Shown here: positions 8,815-17,769 of the stretch, piece by piece
Numbering within the stretch: the stretch's first letter is position 1
How the letters are laid out: every line of letters begins with the position of its first letter
Assembly (NCBI RefSeq): GCF_027922325.1
Contig: NZ_BSFL01000002.1
Span: 372,001-436,000 of the forward strand
Length of the DNA: 64,000 nucleotides
Reading direction: 5' to 3'
DNA from: Methylopila turkensis
GTDB taxonomy: Bacteria; Pseudomonadota; Alphaproteobacteria; Rhizobiales; Methylopilaceae
Translations under genes and position numbers: made by a program
Notes under the pieces: model-generated
Databases searched by the model: none
Seen by the model: only the letters and a program-made list of their open reading frames with translations
What the model was told of the DNA's origin: nothing

Positions 8815-9291
8815 ATGACCGACCCCGCCTTCGTCACCCCGCCGCTCGCGATCGAGACCTCCTATCTCGACCACAACGGCCACGTGAACATGGCCTATCA
8901 TCTGGTGCTGGCGGACACGGCGCTCGACCTCGCCTTCTCGGCGTTCAAGGCCGGGCCGGAGTTCGGCCAGCGCGGCCTCACCACCTTCGCGGGCGAGATG
9001 CATGTGCGCTACCTCGCCGAGATGAACTTCGGCGACGAGATCGTGGGACGTGTCATCCTGATCGAGTCCGACGCCAAGCGGGCGCGCTGGGCGGTCGAAC
9101 TCGTGCGCCGGCCGGACGAGACGGTGGTGACCACGGTCGAGGGCGTGTCGCTCGTGGTCTCGCTCGAGACGCGGCGCGTCGCGCAGTGGCCGGACGACGT
9201 GCGCGCGCTGATCGAGGCCACCGTCGAACGCTGCCGCCCGGCCGCGGCGGAGCTCGACTGGCTTGGCCGCTCGGTCGGAATGCGCCGCTGA
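8815..9291 (+). CDS. Thioesterase family protein (hot-dog fold)
   Basis: This 158-aa protein matches the small hot-dog thioesterases that hydrolyse acyl-CoA esters. The catalytic-type motif SYLDHNGHVNMAYHL is near residues 19-33 (Asp/Asn and His), and the second strand block is GLTTFAGEMHVRYLAEMNFGDEI. The length is normal for the family. The natural substrate is unknown; related proteins are found beside carnitine and acyl-CoA metabolism genes. There is no operon partner on the same strand. A GC hairpin 3 bases beyond the stop separates it from the convergent DUF1236 gene. Confidence 0.85.
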   Translation: MTDPAFVTPPLAIETSYLDHNGHVNMAYHLVLADTALDLAFSAFKAGPEFGQRGLTTFAGEMHVRYLAEMNFGDEIVGRVILIESDAKRARWAVELVRRPDETVVTTVEGVSLVVSLETRRVAQWPDDVRALIEATVERCRPAAAELDWLGRSVGMRR

Positions 9292-9294
9292 CGC

Positions 9295-9320
9295 AAAAAC
9301 CCCGCGCCGTGGGCGCGGGG
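9295..9320 (-). terminator. Intrinsic terminator of the DUF1236 gene
   Basis: The 9-bp perfect stem CCCCGCGCC / GGCGCGGGG (9300-9308 and 9312-9320) with a 3-nt loop is followed on the minus strand by TTTTT (complement of 9295-9299). It sits just after the stop of the minus-strand gene at 9351 and also lies between convergent genes, so it may work in both directions. Confidence 0.85.
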
Positions 9321-9350
9321 TCTGTGTTCGGCCGATCGGGGCCGTTCAGC

Positions 9351-9734
9351 TCATTCGACGACTTCGACCACCTGGCGGTCCTCGTCGACGATGTAGCGCT
9401 TGTCGTTGACGATAGTGTAGCTGTAGTCGCTGTCCGGCACGCGATAGACCTCGACGGTCTCCGGCAGCGGCTTACCCACGACGACTTCGCCCTGATAGAC
9501 GACGGACGGGCGCTGCTCCTGAACGACGTAGGTGCGGACCTGCTTCGGCGGCGCGATCAGGGTGCCGGCCACAGCGCCGGCGACGCCGCCGACCGCGGCG
9601 CCTACGGGACCGCCCACGACTGCGCCGGTGACCGCGCCGCCGGCGGCGCCGGACACCGTGCCTTCCTGAGCGAAGGACGCGGCCGGGACGGCGAGGGCGA
9701 AGGCGGCGCCAAGAACGGCTGTGCGGATGCGCAT
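9351..9734 (-). CDS. DUF1236 domain-containing secreted protein
   Basis: The 127-aa product starts MRIRTAVLGAAFALAVPAASFAQ, a clear Sec signal peptide cleaved near AFA/Q. A Gly/Ala/Val-rich repeat stretch follows (about residues 26-60, GAVVGGPVGAAVGGVAGAV), then the DUF1236 core with YVVQEQRPSVVYQGEVVVGKPLP and VEVYRVPDSDYSYTIVNDKRYIVD. The family is common in Hyphomicrobiales and is probably periplasmic or surface-bound; the Gly-rich zone resembles glycine-zipper membrane segments. No biochemical function is established. The start was chosen because GAGGAG lies 11 bases before it; a longer frame from 9779 lacks a signal-like start. Confidence 0.85.
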   Translation of the reverse strand: MRIRTAVLGAAFALAVPAASFAQEGTVSGAAGGAVTGAVVGGPVGAAVGGVAGAVAGTLIAPPKQVRTYVVQEQRPSVVYQGEVVVGKPLPETVEVYRVPDSDYSYTIVNDKRYIVDEDRQVVEVVE

Positions 9735-10020
9735 GGACTGAAGTCTCCTCATGTTGATCGGCGAAGCAACGCCGCGCACGTGGATTTGGTTCCTTGCCTC
9801 AGTGCGATTCTGCTTCCGATGAAAAGTTACGGGAAAGCGCAGGCGACGACGTCCGTGCCTTTACATGAGCGAATGCTTCCCAAGCCGCTTGTCCGCAGGC
9901 GCCAGCGCCCTAAGCGCGGCGCGCGCTCGCATTTCGGACCTTCCGGCGCCATTTTGTTCTCCTAGACGATTTGAGTCGCGCAGCGGCTCGCCGCGCGTCC
10001 GTCCGGAGCTTATCGACGCC

Positions 10021-12390
10021 TTGTCCGACTTCCACGACCGCCCGTCCGACGACCTGACGCTGCCCGCGCCCCGCGCCGGCGGGATCGCCGCGCGCGCGTC
10101 CGCCGCGCTCCGTCCCGCCGGCGCGCCGGATTATCTGCAGGGCTTGAACCCCGAGCAGCGGGAAGCGGTGGAGACGCTCGACGGCCCGCTGCTGGTTCTG
10201 GCCGGCGCCGGGACGGGCAAGACCCGCGTGCTCACCACGCGCATCGCCCACATCCTGGCGCTCGGAAAGGCGCGGCCGTTCGAGATCCTCTCGGTCACCT
10301 TCACCAACAAGGCCGCGCGCGAGATGCGCGAGCGGGTCGGCAAGCTGCTGGGCGAAGTGGCCGAAGGCATGCAGTGGCTCGGAACCTTCCACTCCATCGG
10401 CACCCGCATCCTGCGCCGCCACGCCGAGCTCGCCGGCCTGTCGTCGAGCTTCACGATACTCGACACCGACGACCAGATCCGCCTGCTGAAGCAGGTGCTC
10501 GCCGCCGAGAACATCGACGACAAGCGCTGGCCGGCGCGCCAGCTCGCCTTCGCCATCGACGGCTGGAAGAACCGCGCGCTCTCGCCCAAGGACGTGCCGG
10601 CGGGCGAGGCCCAGAGCTTCGCGGCCGGCCGCGGCGCCGAACTCTACGCCATCTACCAGGCGCGGCTGAAACAGCTGAACGCGGTCGATTTCGGCGACCT
10701 GCTGCTGGAGCCGATCCGGCTGTTCCGCGACCATCCGGACGTGCTGGAGCAGTACCACCGCCGGTTCAAATACATGCTGGTGGACGAGTATCAGGACACC
10801 AATGTCGCGCAGTACCTGTGGCTGCGGCTGCTGGCGAAGGGCTCGACCAACCTCGCCTGCGTCGGCGACGACGACCAGTCGATCTACGGCTGGCGCGGCG
10901 CGGAGGTGGAGAACATCCTGCGGTTCGAGAAGGATTTCCCGGGCGCGAAGGTGGTGCGGCTGGAGCGCAACTACCGCTCCACCGGCCACATCCTGAACGC
11001 CGCCTCCCACCTGATCGCGCACAACCAGGGCCGGCTCGGCAAGACGCTGAGGCCGCAGACCGAGCTCGGCGAGAAGGTCACGGTCGCGGGCGCCTGGGAT
11101 TCCGGCGAGGAGGCGCGCCAGATCGGCGACGAGATCGAGGCGCTGCAGTCCAAGGGCCACAAGCTCGACGAGATCGCGATCCTCGTCCGCGCGTCGTTCC
11201 AGATGCGCGAGTTCGAAGAGCGCTTCATCACGCTTGGCCTGCCCTACCGCGTCATCGGCGGCCCACGCTTCTACGAGCGCGCCGAGATCAGGGACGCCCT
11301 CGCCTATCTCCGCGTCGTCGCGAGCCCGGCGGACGACCTCGCCTTCGAGCGGATCTACAACACCCCGAAGCGGGGCCTGGGCGACGCGGCGCTGAAGCAG
11401 ATCGTGGAGGTCGCGCGCGCCGAAGAGATTCCGCTGCTGGAGGCCGCGCGCCGGCTGCTCGACGGGCCCGACCTGAAGCCGAAGCCGCGCGCGACCTTGA
11501 AGGAGCTGGCGCAGTCGTTCGATCGCTGGTCGGGGCTCGTCGACAAGATCCCCCACACCGAGCTCGCCGAGCAGGTGCTGGAGGAGAGCGGCTACACCGA
11601 CATGTGGACCAAGGACCGCTCGGCGGAGGCGCAAGGGAGGCTCGAGAACCTGAAGGAGCTGGTGCGCTCCATGGAGCCGTTCGAGAACCTGCGCGGCTTT
11701 CTGGAGCACATCTCGCTCGTCATGGACGCCGACCGCGGCCCGAGCGAGGACGCGGTCACCATCATGACGCTGCACGCCGCCAAGGGGCTCGAGTTCGACA
11801 CCGTGTTCCTTCCGGGATGGGAGGAAGGCCTGTTCCCCCACCAGCGCTCGCTCGACGAGAGCGGCCGCGCGGGGCTGGAGGAGGAACGCCGCCTCGCCTA
11901 TGTCGGCGTCACCCGCGCGCGCAGACGGGCGAAGGTGTGGTTCGCCTCCAACCGGCGCATCCACGGCATGTGGCAGTCCTCGATCCCCTCGCGCTTCCTC
12001 GACGAGCTGCCGGAGGCCGACGTCGATGTGATCGAGGCGCCGGCGACCTTCGGCGGCGGCGGAATGGGCGGCTCCTATGGCGCGAGCCGCTTCGACCGCG
12101 CCGAGCCATTCAAGTCCACCTACGACACGCCGGGCTGGCGGCGCGCGCAGGAGAACCGCGGCCCCGCCTCCCCCGGCCCCGGCGCCCGCCGCGGCGGGCC
12201 GGTGACAATCGAAGGCGAGCTGGTCGCATCCTCGACCGCGACGTCCGCAGGTTTCCCGACGGGCGCCCGCGTTTTCCACCAGAAGTTCGGCAACGGCACC
12301 GTGGTCGAGGTCGACGGAAACAAGCTTACCGTCGCCTTCGACAAGGCCGGCCACAAGCGCGTGGTGGACAGCTTCGTGAAGGCGGCTTGA
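10021..12390 (+). CDS. uvrD: UvrD/PcrA-type ATP-dependent DNA helicase
   Basis: The product is a superfamily 1A 3'-5' helicase that unwinds DNA in excision repair and replication restart. All SF1 motifs are visible: Q-motif LNPEQREAVE, Walker A LAGAGTGKTRVL, motif II LVDEYQDTN, motif III GDDDQSIYGWRGA, motif IV LERNYRST, motif V TLHAAKGLEF and motif VI VGVTRARRR. A C-terminal PcrA/UvrD interaction module (HQKFGNGTVVEVDGNKLTVAF) ends the protein. I chose the TTG at 10021 (789 aa) because GGAG lies 11 bases before it and the product then begins MSDFHDRPSDDL. The frame is open back to 9865, but those extra 52 residues look non-coding. Start position is uncertain. Confidence 0.92.
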   Translation: MSDFHDRPSDDLTLPAPRAGGIAARASAALRPAGAPDYLQGLNPEQREAVETLDGPLLVLAGAGTGKTRVLTTRIAHILALGKARPFEILSVTFTNKAAREMRERVGKLLGEVAEGMQWLGTFHSIGTRILRRHAELAGLSSSFTILDTDDQIRLLKQVLAAENIDDKRWPARQLAFAIDGWKNRALSPKDVPAGEAQSFAAGRGAELYAIYQARLKQLNAVDFGDLLLEPIRLFRDHPDVLEQYHRRFKYMLVDEYQDTNVAQYLWLRLLAKGSTNLACVGDDDQSIYGWRGAEVENILRFEKDFPGAKVVRLERNYRSTGHILNAASHLIAHNQGRLGKTLRPQTELGEKVTVAGAWDSGEEARQIGDEIEALQSKGHKLDEIAILVRASFQMREFEERFITLGLPYRVIGGPRFYERAEIRDALAYLRVVASPADDLAFERIYNTPKRGLGDAALKQIVEVARAEEIPLLEAARRLLDGPDLKPKPRATLKELAQSFDRWSGLVDKIPHTELAEQVLEESGYTDMWTKDRSAEAQGRLENLKELVRSMEPFENLRGFLEHISLVMDADRGPSEDAVTIMTLHAAKGLEFDTVFLPGWEEGLFPHQRSLDESGRAGLEEERRLAYVGVTRARRRAKVWFASNRRIHGMWQSSIPSRFLDELPEADVDVIEAPATFGGGGMGGSYGASRFDRAEPFKSTYDTPGWRRAQENRGPASPGPGARRGGPVTIEGELVASSTATSAGFPTGARVFHQKFGNGTVVEVDGNKLTVAFDKAGHKRVVDSFVKAA

Positions 12391-12394
12391 GCGT

Positions 12395-12982
12395 TCACCG
12401 TCGGCGCGGCCGCGGATCGAACCAAGGCGCGGGCTCGCAGAGCCTCCCAAGCTCGGACTTAAGCTCGGCGGGTGCGCTGAAGTGGTAAAGTTCGATCCGA
12501 TCGTCGTGCGACAGCTTTACGATCGTTCGGGTTTTGTCCGTTTTGAGCAGCGTGTCCCAGCCAAGATAGAGCGCGACCGCGATAAACTCGCGCAAATCTG
12601 CGCTTTCGCCCCGGCCGAAGAGATGGCCCGGCGCCTCGCCCAACGTTCGGGTCGCGCCATGAGCCGTCCGCCATGCGACGTATCGGCTCCAGTCGGGGCG
12701 GACGACGTTTTCGCCGGTGTGATCGCCGAGCGCTCGGCGACAGACCCAAGCGGTGCATGTCAAGAAATCACCGAGATGAACTACGAGCGCGCCGGCGATC
12801 TCTTCGGCGTTTCGGACGCGGCTTTGGTAGCTGAAGGCCGACCAGCTCATGCGGCTCGCGGCTCGGGAACCGTCGATCAAGCCGTCTTCATCAAAGCCGC
12901 GCTTTCGGAACTCGGCTGCGGAATCGGCTTGTAAAAGAAACGAAACCATCAGCTTTTGAAAGATCGTTGCGCTCGTCATCAT
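12395..12982 (-). CDS. Hypothetical protein of atypical composition
   Basis: I do not recognise this 195-aa product. It starts MMTSATIFQKLMVSFLLQAD (a frame from 13006 is also possible) and ends in a basic WFDPRPRRR. There is no signal peptide or convincing transmembrane segment. Readable segments such as DWSRYVAWRTAHGATRTLGE and REFIAVALYLGWDTLLKTDK have normal protein composition, and the antisense frame does not, so the coding strand is fairly clear. The stretch 12480-13000 is visibly poorer in GC and uses codons ending in T or A (TTT, GAT, AAA) that the neighbours avoid, suggesting recent acquisition. It is convergent with the helicase gene, 4 bases apart. Confidence 0.6.
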   Translation of the reverse strand: MMTSATIFQKLMVSFLLQADSAAEFRKRGFDEDGLIDGSRAASRMSWSAFSYQSRVRNAEEIAGALVVHLGDFLTCTAWVCRRALGDHTGENVVRPDWSRYVAWRTAHGATRTLGEAPGHLFGRGESADLREFIAVALYLGWDTLLKTDKTRTIVKLSHDDRIELYHFSAPAELKSELGRLCEPAPWFDPRPRRR

Positions 12983-13065
12983 GAGGCCGATCAAGGCTGG
13001 CCACAAGCGTGGCGATCCGTGGGTTCGTGGCCCATATGACGTCGGACAACCGAGGGACTTCCACG

Positions 13066-13920
13066 ATGCACGCGCTCTGGACTGACGAGGCCTCGACGGC
13101 CATCGGCGAGATCGCCCGGCGGCACGGATTCTCCGACGAGGCCGGCCGTGCGATGGCCGACGCGCTGTCCGCGGGCTCCGGGTCCATGGCGCAGTTCGGC
13201 CACCATGAGCTTGGCGGCATGGGACAGTGGTCGCGCGGCGGCATGCTGATGATCGGCGACATGTTCAACCACGGTCTGAAGGCGCGCGTCGGCGGGCTCG
13301 CCGACGACCTGTCCGCCGCCATGGCGAGCGGCGCGATCACGGCTCGGCGGCCGGCGCCCGGACAGTCGTCCCTGGGCTTCGCCAACTGGTGGCCCGAGGA
13401 ACTCGGCGTCCCGTCCGCGACTGGCGCGCAGAACGGACAGCGCTACGCGGTGTTTCCGGGAACGGGACGGCTTGCGATCGAGCGCGACGGCCGGGTGCGG
13501 ATCTATGACGTCGGGGACCACAACATCGGCGGCGCCGGCCAGCAGCAGGGCGGCGGCGACAGCCTGAGCTTCTCGACCGACCGCGGATCGATCGGCGTGC
13601 ACGATCTCCGGGAGGTCGGCGCGGCGACGGTCGAGCCGGACCGGGCCGCCGACGTCGCCCCGTCGCCGAGGTCGGAGCCTGAGCCGCAGCCGTCGTTCGC
13701 GCCGGCCCCCTCGACACCGTGGACGCGCGAAACCGAAGGCGCCGCCGCACCGGCTCCCTCCGCGCGTCCGGACGAGCTTCGGACGGCCGCCGCGCGACCG
13801 TCTGACGCGGCGAGCGACCCGATCGAGCTGATCCGCAAGCTCGCGGCCCTCAGGGACGCCGGCGTGCTGACCGACGACGAATTTCAGGCGAAGAAGACCG
13901 AGCTGCTCGCGCGCATCTGA
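13066..13920 (+). CDS. SHOCT domain-containing protein
   Basis: The 284-aa product begins MHALWTDEASTAIGEIARRH at an ATG preceded by GAGG. Residues 1-70 are helical and Gly/Met-rich (FGHHELGGMGQWSRGGMLMIGDMFNHGL). The middle has a compact strand-rich unit (NGQRYAVFPGTGRLAIERDG and RVRIYDVGDHNIGG), then a Pro/Glu/Ala-rich linker. The last 35 residues are a SHOCT module (IELIRKLAALRDAGVLTDDE followed by FQAKKTELL), a short C-terminal helical hairpin thought to mediate oligomerisation or nucleic-acid contacts. No enzymatic motif is seen. The role is unknown. It stands alone, with the atypical orphan gene upstream and prmA downstream. Confidence 0.8.
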   Translation: MHALWTDEASTAIGEIARRHGFSDEAGRAMADALSAGSGSMAQFGHHELGGMGQWSRGGMLMIGDMFNHGLKARVGGLADDLSAAMASGAITARRPAPGQSSLGFANWWPEELGVPSATGAQNGQRYAVFPGTGRLAIERDGRVRIYDVGDHNIGGAGQQQGGGDSLSFSTDRGSIGVHDLREVGAATVEPDRAADVAPSPRSEPEPQPSFAPAPSTPWTRETEGAAAPAPSARPDELRTAAARPSDAASDPIELIRKLAALRDAGVLTDDEFQAKKTELLARI

Positions 13921-14046
13921 GCGTGCGGCCGTCGCGCCCGGATCGCGCGCCGCGGTTTCCCATCGCGGGCGGACCGGCTATGGCTCCCGCACAAGGCCGG
14001 GACGCGCTGTCACGGCTCCGCGCACGCGCTGAAGGTCCCACTTCCC

Positions 14047-14919
14047 ATGTCCACCCCCCTCGTCCGCCTGCGCCTCGACGAGGCGACCGCCAAGCGCGTC
14101 GCCGACGTGCTGGAGGACGCCTTTCCGTTCGGCGAAGCCTCGATCGCCGCCTTCGAGGTGACGAAGGACGACTGGTCGGTCGAGGTCTATGGCGGCCCGG
14201 AGGCGACGGCGGACGAGCTCGCCGCCGCCCTGCGCGAGGCGCTGGGACCCGAAAGCGCCGGCCTGCGCATCGAGGCGGACGCGATCGAGGAGGCCGACTG
14301 GGTGGCGAAGAGCCTCGCAGGCCTCGCGCCCGTGCCCGCCGGCCGCTTCGTGGTGCACGGCTCCCACGACCGCGACAGGGTCCCGGCCGACGTCATCGGC
14401 ATCGAGATCGAGGCGGCGCTCGCCTTCGGCACCGGCCACCACGGCACCACCCGCGGCTGCCTGCTCGCGATCGACGAGCTGCTGACGGAGCGTCGGTTCG
14501 AGCGCGTGCTCGACCTCGGCTCCGGCACCGGCGTGCTCGCGATCGCGATCGCGCTGGCCCAACAGTCGCCCGTGCTCGCGACCGACATCGACGAGACCTC
14601 CGCCCGCATCACCGGCGAGAACGCCGAGGCGAACGGCGCCGGCGCCTTCGTGGAGTCGATCCACGCCACCAGCTTCGACCATCCGGCCTTCGCCGAACGC
14701 GGGCCGTTCGACCTGATCGTCGCGAACATTCTCGCCGGCCCGCTGGTCGAGCTCGCGCCCGACGTGAAGCACCATCTCGCGCCGGAGGGCCGCGTGGTGC
14801 TGTCGGGGCTGATGAACCACGAGGAGGAGCGCGTGCTCGCGGCCTATGTGGCGGAAGGCCTCGCGCTTGTGGGATCTCGCCAGCTGGAAGGCTGGTCGAC
14901 GCTGGTGTTCAAGGGGTGA
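14047..14919 (+). CDS. prmA: 50S ribosomal protein L11 methyltransferase
   Basis: PrmA trimethylates lysines and the N-terminus of ribosomal protein L11 using S-adenosylmethionine. The 290-aa protein has the small N-terminal substrate domain (residues ~1-95) and a Rossmann methyltransferase domain. The family blocks ALAFGTGHHGTTRGCL, VLDLGSGTGVLAIAIA (SAM motif I) and DLIVANILAGPLVELA (motif IV with the NIL signature) are all present, as is GLMNHEEERV near the end. The length matches the family. A small conserved gene follows 48 bases downstream. Confidence 0.95.
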   Translation: MSTPLVRLRLDEATAKRVADVLEDAFPFGEASIAAFEVTKDDWSVEVYGGPEATADELAAALREALGPESAGLRIEADAIEEADWVAKSLAGLAPVPAGRFVVHGSHDRDRVPADVIGIEIEAALAFGTGHHGTTRGCLLAIDELLTERRFERVLDLGSGTGVLAIAIALAQQSPVLATDIDETSARITGENAEANGAGAFVESIHATSFDHPAFAERGPFDLIVANILAGPLVELAPDVKHHLAPEGRVVLSGLMNHEEERVLAAYVAEGLALVGSRQLEGWSTLVFKG

Positions 14920-14967
14920 GCCGCGCTCTCGCCCATGATGCGCTAAGCATGAAACGCGGGATCTGAG

Positions 14968-15285
14968 ATGAGCGCCAAGCCGAAGCGCGGTCCCGAACGC
15001 CGGGTGATGTATGTGGAGAACAAGAACGGCACGATCGAGGGCGTCGGCGCCCGGATCGGCTGGGTCGAATTCTCGAAGTCGGGCCAGACGATCTACTATC
15101 GCGGACTGATGCTGCAGAAGGGCGTCGTGCCCCGCGGCAACTGCTTCGACGTCGTCACGGGCGAGACGTACTGGGTGTCGGACGTCAAGAAGCGCGGCTC
15201 CAACGCGCATCCTGATAACCCCAACCTTGAGGTTGAGGTCGATCCCGACGCCTTGGACGAGTATCGAAGGATCCGATCGAGGTGA
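14968..15285 (+). CDS. Conserved small protein of unknown function
   Basis: The 105-aa product has a well-conserved central core (residues ~14-75: YVENKNGTIEGVGARIGWVE, SGQTIYYRGLMLQKG, FDVVTGETYWVSDVKKRGSN). I know this as a widespread short family without an assigned function; some entries carry a misleading DXP-synthase label. The core looks beta-rich and soluble, with no signal or membrane segment. The C-terminal tail is acidic, then basic. An ATG with GGATCTGAG before it marks the start. It lies between prmA and the aminopeptidase P gene on the same strand and may be co-transcribed with them. Confidence 0.82.
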   Translation: MSAKPKRGPERRVMYVENKNGTIEGVGARIGWVEFSKSGQTIYYRGLMLQKGVVPRGNCFDVVTGETYWVSDVKKRGSNAHPDNPNLEVEVDPDALDEYRRIRSR

Positions 15286-15331
15286 CCGCGTACGGCTCCG
15301 CCGTCATCGATCATGCGCACGGGCTGACCTC

Positions 15332-17146
15332 ATGTTCGAAGCGAAGTTCCAGACTTTCGACGAGACCGCCGATCCCTCGCAGGGGGCGCCGCGCCTCGCC
15401 GCGCTCAGGGCGAGGCTGGCCGCGCAGGGGCTCGACGGCTTCCTGCTGCCCCGCGCGGACGAGCACCAGAACGAGTACCTGCCGCCCTCGGCCGAGCGCG
15501 TCGCCTGGCTCACCGGCTTCACCGGCTCGTTCGGCTTCGTGGCCGTGCTCGCCGACCGCGCCGCGCTGTTCGTGGACGGGCGCTACACCGTTCAAGCGCG
15601 GACGCAGGTCGACCCCGCCGCCTTCACGGCCGTGAACGTGAGCGACACGCCCCCGGGCGAATGGCTGAAGCGGAACCTGAAGGCCGGCGCTCGCGTCGGC
15701 TACGACCCGCTGCTGCACACCCTCGAGGGGCTGGAGCGGCTGGAGAAGGCCGCCGAGCACGCCGGCGCCGAGCTGGTCGCGATGCGCGAGAACCCGGTCG
15801 ACGCAATCTGGGCCGACCGCCCCGCCCCGCCGCTCACGCCCGTCGTGGCCCACGACCCCGCCTTCGCCGGCGAGACCGCGGAGAGCAAGCTCGGCCGCAT
15901 CGCCGAGGAGCTCGCCAAGGCGCGGGCCGACGCGCTGCTGGTGACGGACGCCCACGCGCTCGCCTGGGCGTTCAACATCCGCGGCGGCGACGTCGCGCAC
16001 ACGCCGCTGCCGCTCGGCTTCGCGCTGATCCCCGCAGAGGGCCGCGCAACCGTGTTCCTCGACGGCCGCAAGCTCTCGAACGCGGTCCGGGCCGAGCTTG
16101 AAACCCTGGCCGAGGTGGCGGAGCCCCAAGCGCTCGACGCGGCGCTGGAGCGGCTGTCGGGCAGGACGGTTCGGGTCGACGCGTCGTCGGCCGCCGCCGC
16201 CTTCGGCCGCAGACTGGAGACCGCCGGCGCGAAGCTGCAGCGTGGCCCCGACCCGATCGCGAAGCTCAAGGCGGTCAAGAACGCCGTCGAGATCGAGGGC
16301 GCGCGCGCGGCCCAGCTCCGCGACGGGGCGGCGCTCTGCCGTTTCCTCGCCTGGCTCGACGCCGAGGCGCCGAAGGGGACGCTGGACGAGATCGGCACCG
16401 CGGAAGCGCTCGAGAGCTTCCGCCGCGAGACCGGGCTGCTGAAGGACGTGTCGTTCCCGTCGATCTCGGCGGCCGGCGAGCACGCCGCGCTGCCGCACTA
16501 CCGGGTGACGCGGGCGAGCAACGCGCGGCTGACGCCGGGCTTCTACCTGATCGACAGCGGCGCGCAGTACGAGGACGGCACCACCGACGTCACCCGCACC
16601 GTGGTGATCGGCTCCGCGACCGAGGAGATGAAGGACCGCTTCACCCGCGTGCTGAAGGGGCATGTCGCGATCTCGACCGCGGTGTTTCCAAAGGGCGTCT
16701 CCGGCGCGCAGATCGACGCCTTCGCGCGGCGGCCGCTGTGGGAGGCGGGCCTTGACTTCGATCATGGCGTCGGCCACGGCGTCGGCTCGTACCTGTCGGT
16801 GCACGAGGGGCCGCAGCGCATCTCGAAGCTCGGGACCACGCCGCTGGAGCCCGGAATGATCCTCTCCAACGAGCCCGGCTACTACCGCGAAGGCCATTAC
16901 GGCATCCGCACCGAGACGCTGGTGCTGGTGGAGCGCCGGGCGATTCCCGGCGCCGAGCGCGAGATGTACGGCTTCGAGACCCTGACGCTCGCGCCGATCG
17001 ACCGCCGCGCGATCGCTCCCGGCCTGCTGACGGTGGAGGAGCGCGGCTGGCTCGACGCGTACCACGCGCGGGTGCTGGCGGAGATTGGGCGCCTTGTGGA
17101 CGCCGAGACGCGGGCTTGGCTGCAAGCCGCCTGCGCGCCGCTGTAA
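15332..17146 (+). CDS. pepP: Aminopeptidase P family metallopeptidase
   Basis: This enzyme removes N-terminal residues preceding proline from peptides in the cytoplasm. The 604-aa length fits the long (eukaryotic-like) aminopeptidase P group. Two creatinase-like N-terminal domains (FLLPRADEHQNEYLPPSAER; LAWAFNIRGGDVAHTPLPLG) precede the pita-bread catalytic domain. The metal ligands sit in IDSGAQYEDGTTDVTRT (two Asp), HGVGHGVGSYLSVHEGP (His), LSNEPGYY (Glu) and GHYGIRTE (Glu). All are intact. The ATG at 15332 starts MFEAKFQTFDETADP; an upstream in-frame start would overlap the preceding gene by 59 bases. Confidence 0.92.
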   Translation: MFEAKFQTFDETADPSQGAPRLAALRARLAAQGLDGFLLPRADEHQNEYLPPSAERVAWLTGFTGSFGFVAVLADRAALFVDGRYTVQARTQVDPAAFTAVNVSDTPPGEWLKRNLKAGARVGYDPLLHTLEGLERLEKAAEHAGAELVAMRENPVDAIWADRPAPPLTPVVAHDPAFAGETAESKLGRIAEELAKARADALLVTDAHALAWAFNIRGGDVAHTPLPLGFALIPAEGRATVFLDGRKLSNAVRAELETLAEVAEPQALDAALERLSGRTVRVDASSAAAAFGRRLETAGAKLQRGPDPIAKLKAVKNAVEIEGARAAQLRDGAALCRFLAWLDAEAPKGTLDEIGTAEALESFRRETGLLKDVSFPSISAAGEHAALPHYRVTRASNARLTPGFYLIDSGAQYEDGTTDVTRTVVIGSATEEMKDRFTRVLKGHVAISTAVFPKGVSGAQIDAFARRPLWEAGLDFDHGVGHGVGSYLSVHEGPQRISKLGTTPLEPGMILSNEPGYYREGHYGIRTETLVLVERRAIPGAEREMYGFETLTLAPIDRRAIAPGLLTVEERGWLDAYHARVLAEIGRLVDAETRAWLQAACAPL

Positions 17147-17176
17147 CGGGCGAGGCTGACGCGCGGCGGCGCCGTC

Positions 17177-17298
17177 CCTTGTCCCGGCCTTGAGCCGGGA
17201 CCCAGACGCGCCGCGATCGACAAAGATGCTCGACGACCGGATGCGGTTCGTTTTGCGACGCCGGCGGCTCTGGATCCCGGCTCGAGGCCGGGACAAGG
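17177..17298. repeat. Long intergenic inverted repeat (REP-like element)
   Basis: Two 30-nt arms, 17177-17206 (core GTCCCGGCCTTGAGCCGGGA) and 17269-17298, are inverse complements at 28 of 30 positions, separated by about 62 nt. Each arm is itself a small palindrome (CCGGC...GCCGG). It fills the gap between the convergent pepP and holC genes, the usual place for dispersed palindromic elements in Hyphomicrobiales. It could also act as a bidirectional transcript end. Confidence 0.75.
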
Positions 17299-17314
17299 CG
17301 TCGAGCCCCCCGCG

Positions 17315-17758
17315 CTACGCCTGCTTGCGCCAGCGGCCGTCGTCGTCCTGCCGCCAGTAGGTCAGCGCGTGGCCGGCCTCCTTCAGCGTCTTCCACTGCG
17401 CGCGGGCGGCGTCGACGGCGTCGGGGTCGTGGCCGTCGAACATGATCAGCGCGCGCTCGTAGGCGCCGAGGTCCGGCGGCGCCGCGCCGTCCACCAGCAC
17501 GCGCACGGCTGCGCCGTTGGGATTGCGGTCGGAGGTGGTGAGCCAGACGGTCTCGTCGGCGCCGTCCGCCTCCGCGCCATGGGGCAGGAAGCTTTCGTCG
17601 GCGTAGGTCCACAGCGCGTCGTCGAGCGCCGCGACGCGCTCGGGCGCGGCGGCCTGCACGACCACCTTCCACTTCCGCTCCAGGCACTTCTCCAGCAGCG
17701 CCGGCAGCGCCTTGGCGAGCGGATGGGCGGTGAGGTGGTAGAAGAGGACTTCGGTCAC
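17315..17758 (-). CDS. holC: DNA polymerase III subunit chi
   Basis: HolC links the clamp-loader of the replicative polymerase to single-strand binding protein. The 147-aa product starts at GTG and reads VLFYHLTAHPLAKALPALLEK, the typical N-terminus. The conserved DDALWTYADESFLPHG, PVWLT-type segment ETVWLTTSDRNPNGA and the C-terminal WKTLKEAGHALTYWRQDDDGRW are present. The length is usual for alphaproteobacterial chi subunits. The gene lies downstream of pepA on the same strand, an arrangement seen in many proteobacteria, with a palindromic repeat in the 127-base gap. Confidence 0.92.
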   Translation of the reverse strand: MTEVLFYHLTAHPLAKALPALLEKCLERKWKVVVQAAAPERVAALDDALWTYADESFLPHGAEADGADETVWLTTSDRNPNGAAVRVLVDGAAPPDLGAYERALIMFDGHDPDAVDAARAQWKTLKEAGHALTYWRQDDDGRWRKQA

Positions 17759-17769
17759 TTCGGCCCATC

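Noticed and set aside
9910..12450. An 846-codon minus-strand frame opposite the helicase gene
   Set aside because: No motifs; all SF1 helicase motifs are on the plus strand.
12482..12934. A plus-strand frame opposite the orphan gene
   Set aside because: Its composition is less protein-like than the minus-strand frame and it has no ribosome-binding site; the minus strand is preferred, though neither has a known homologue.
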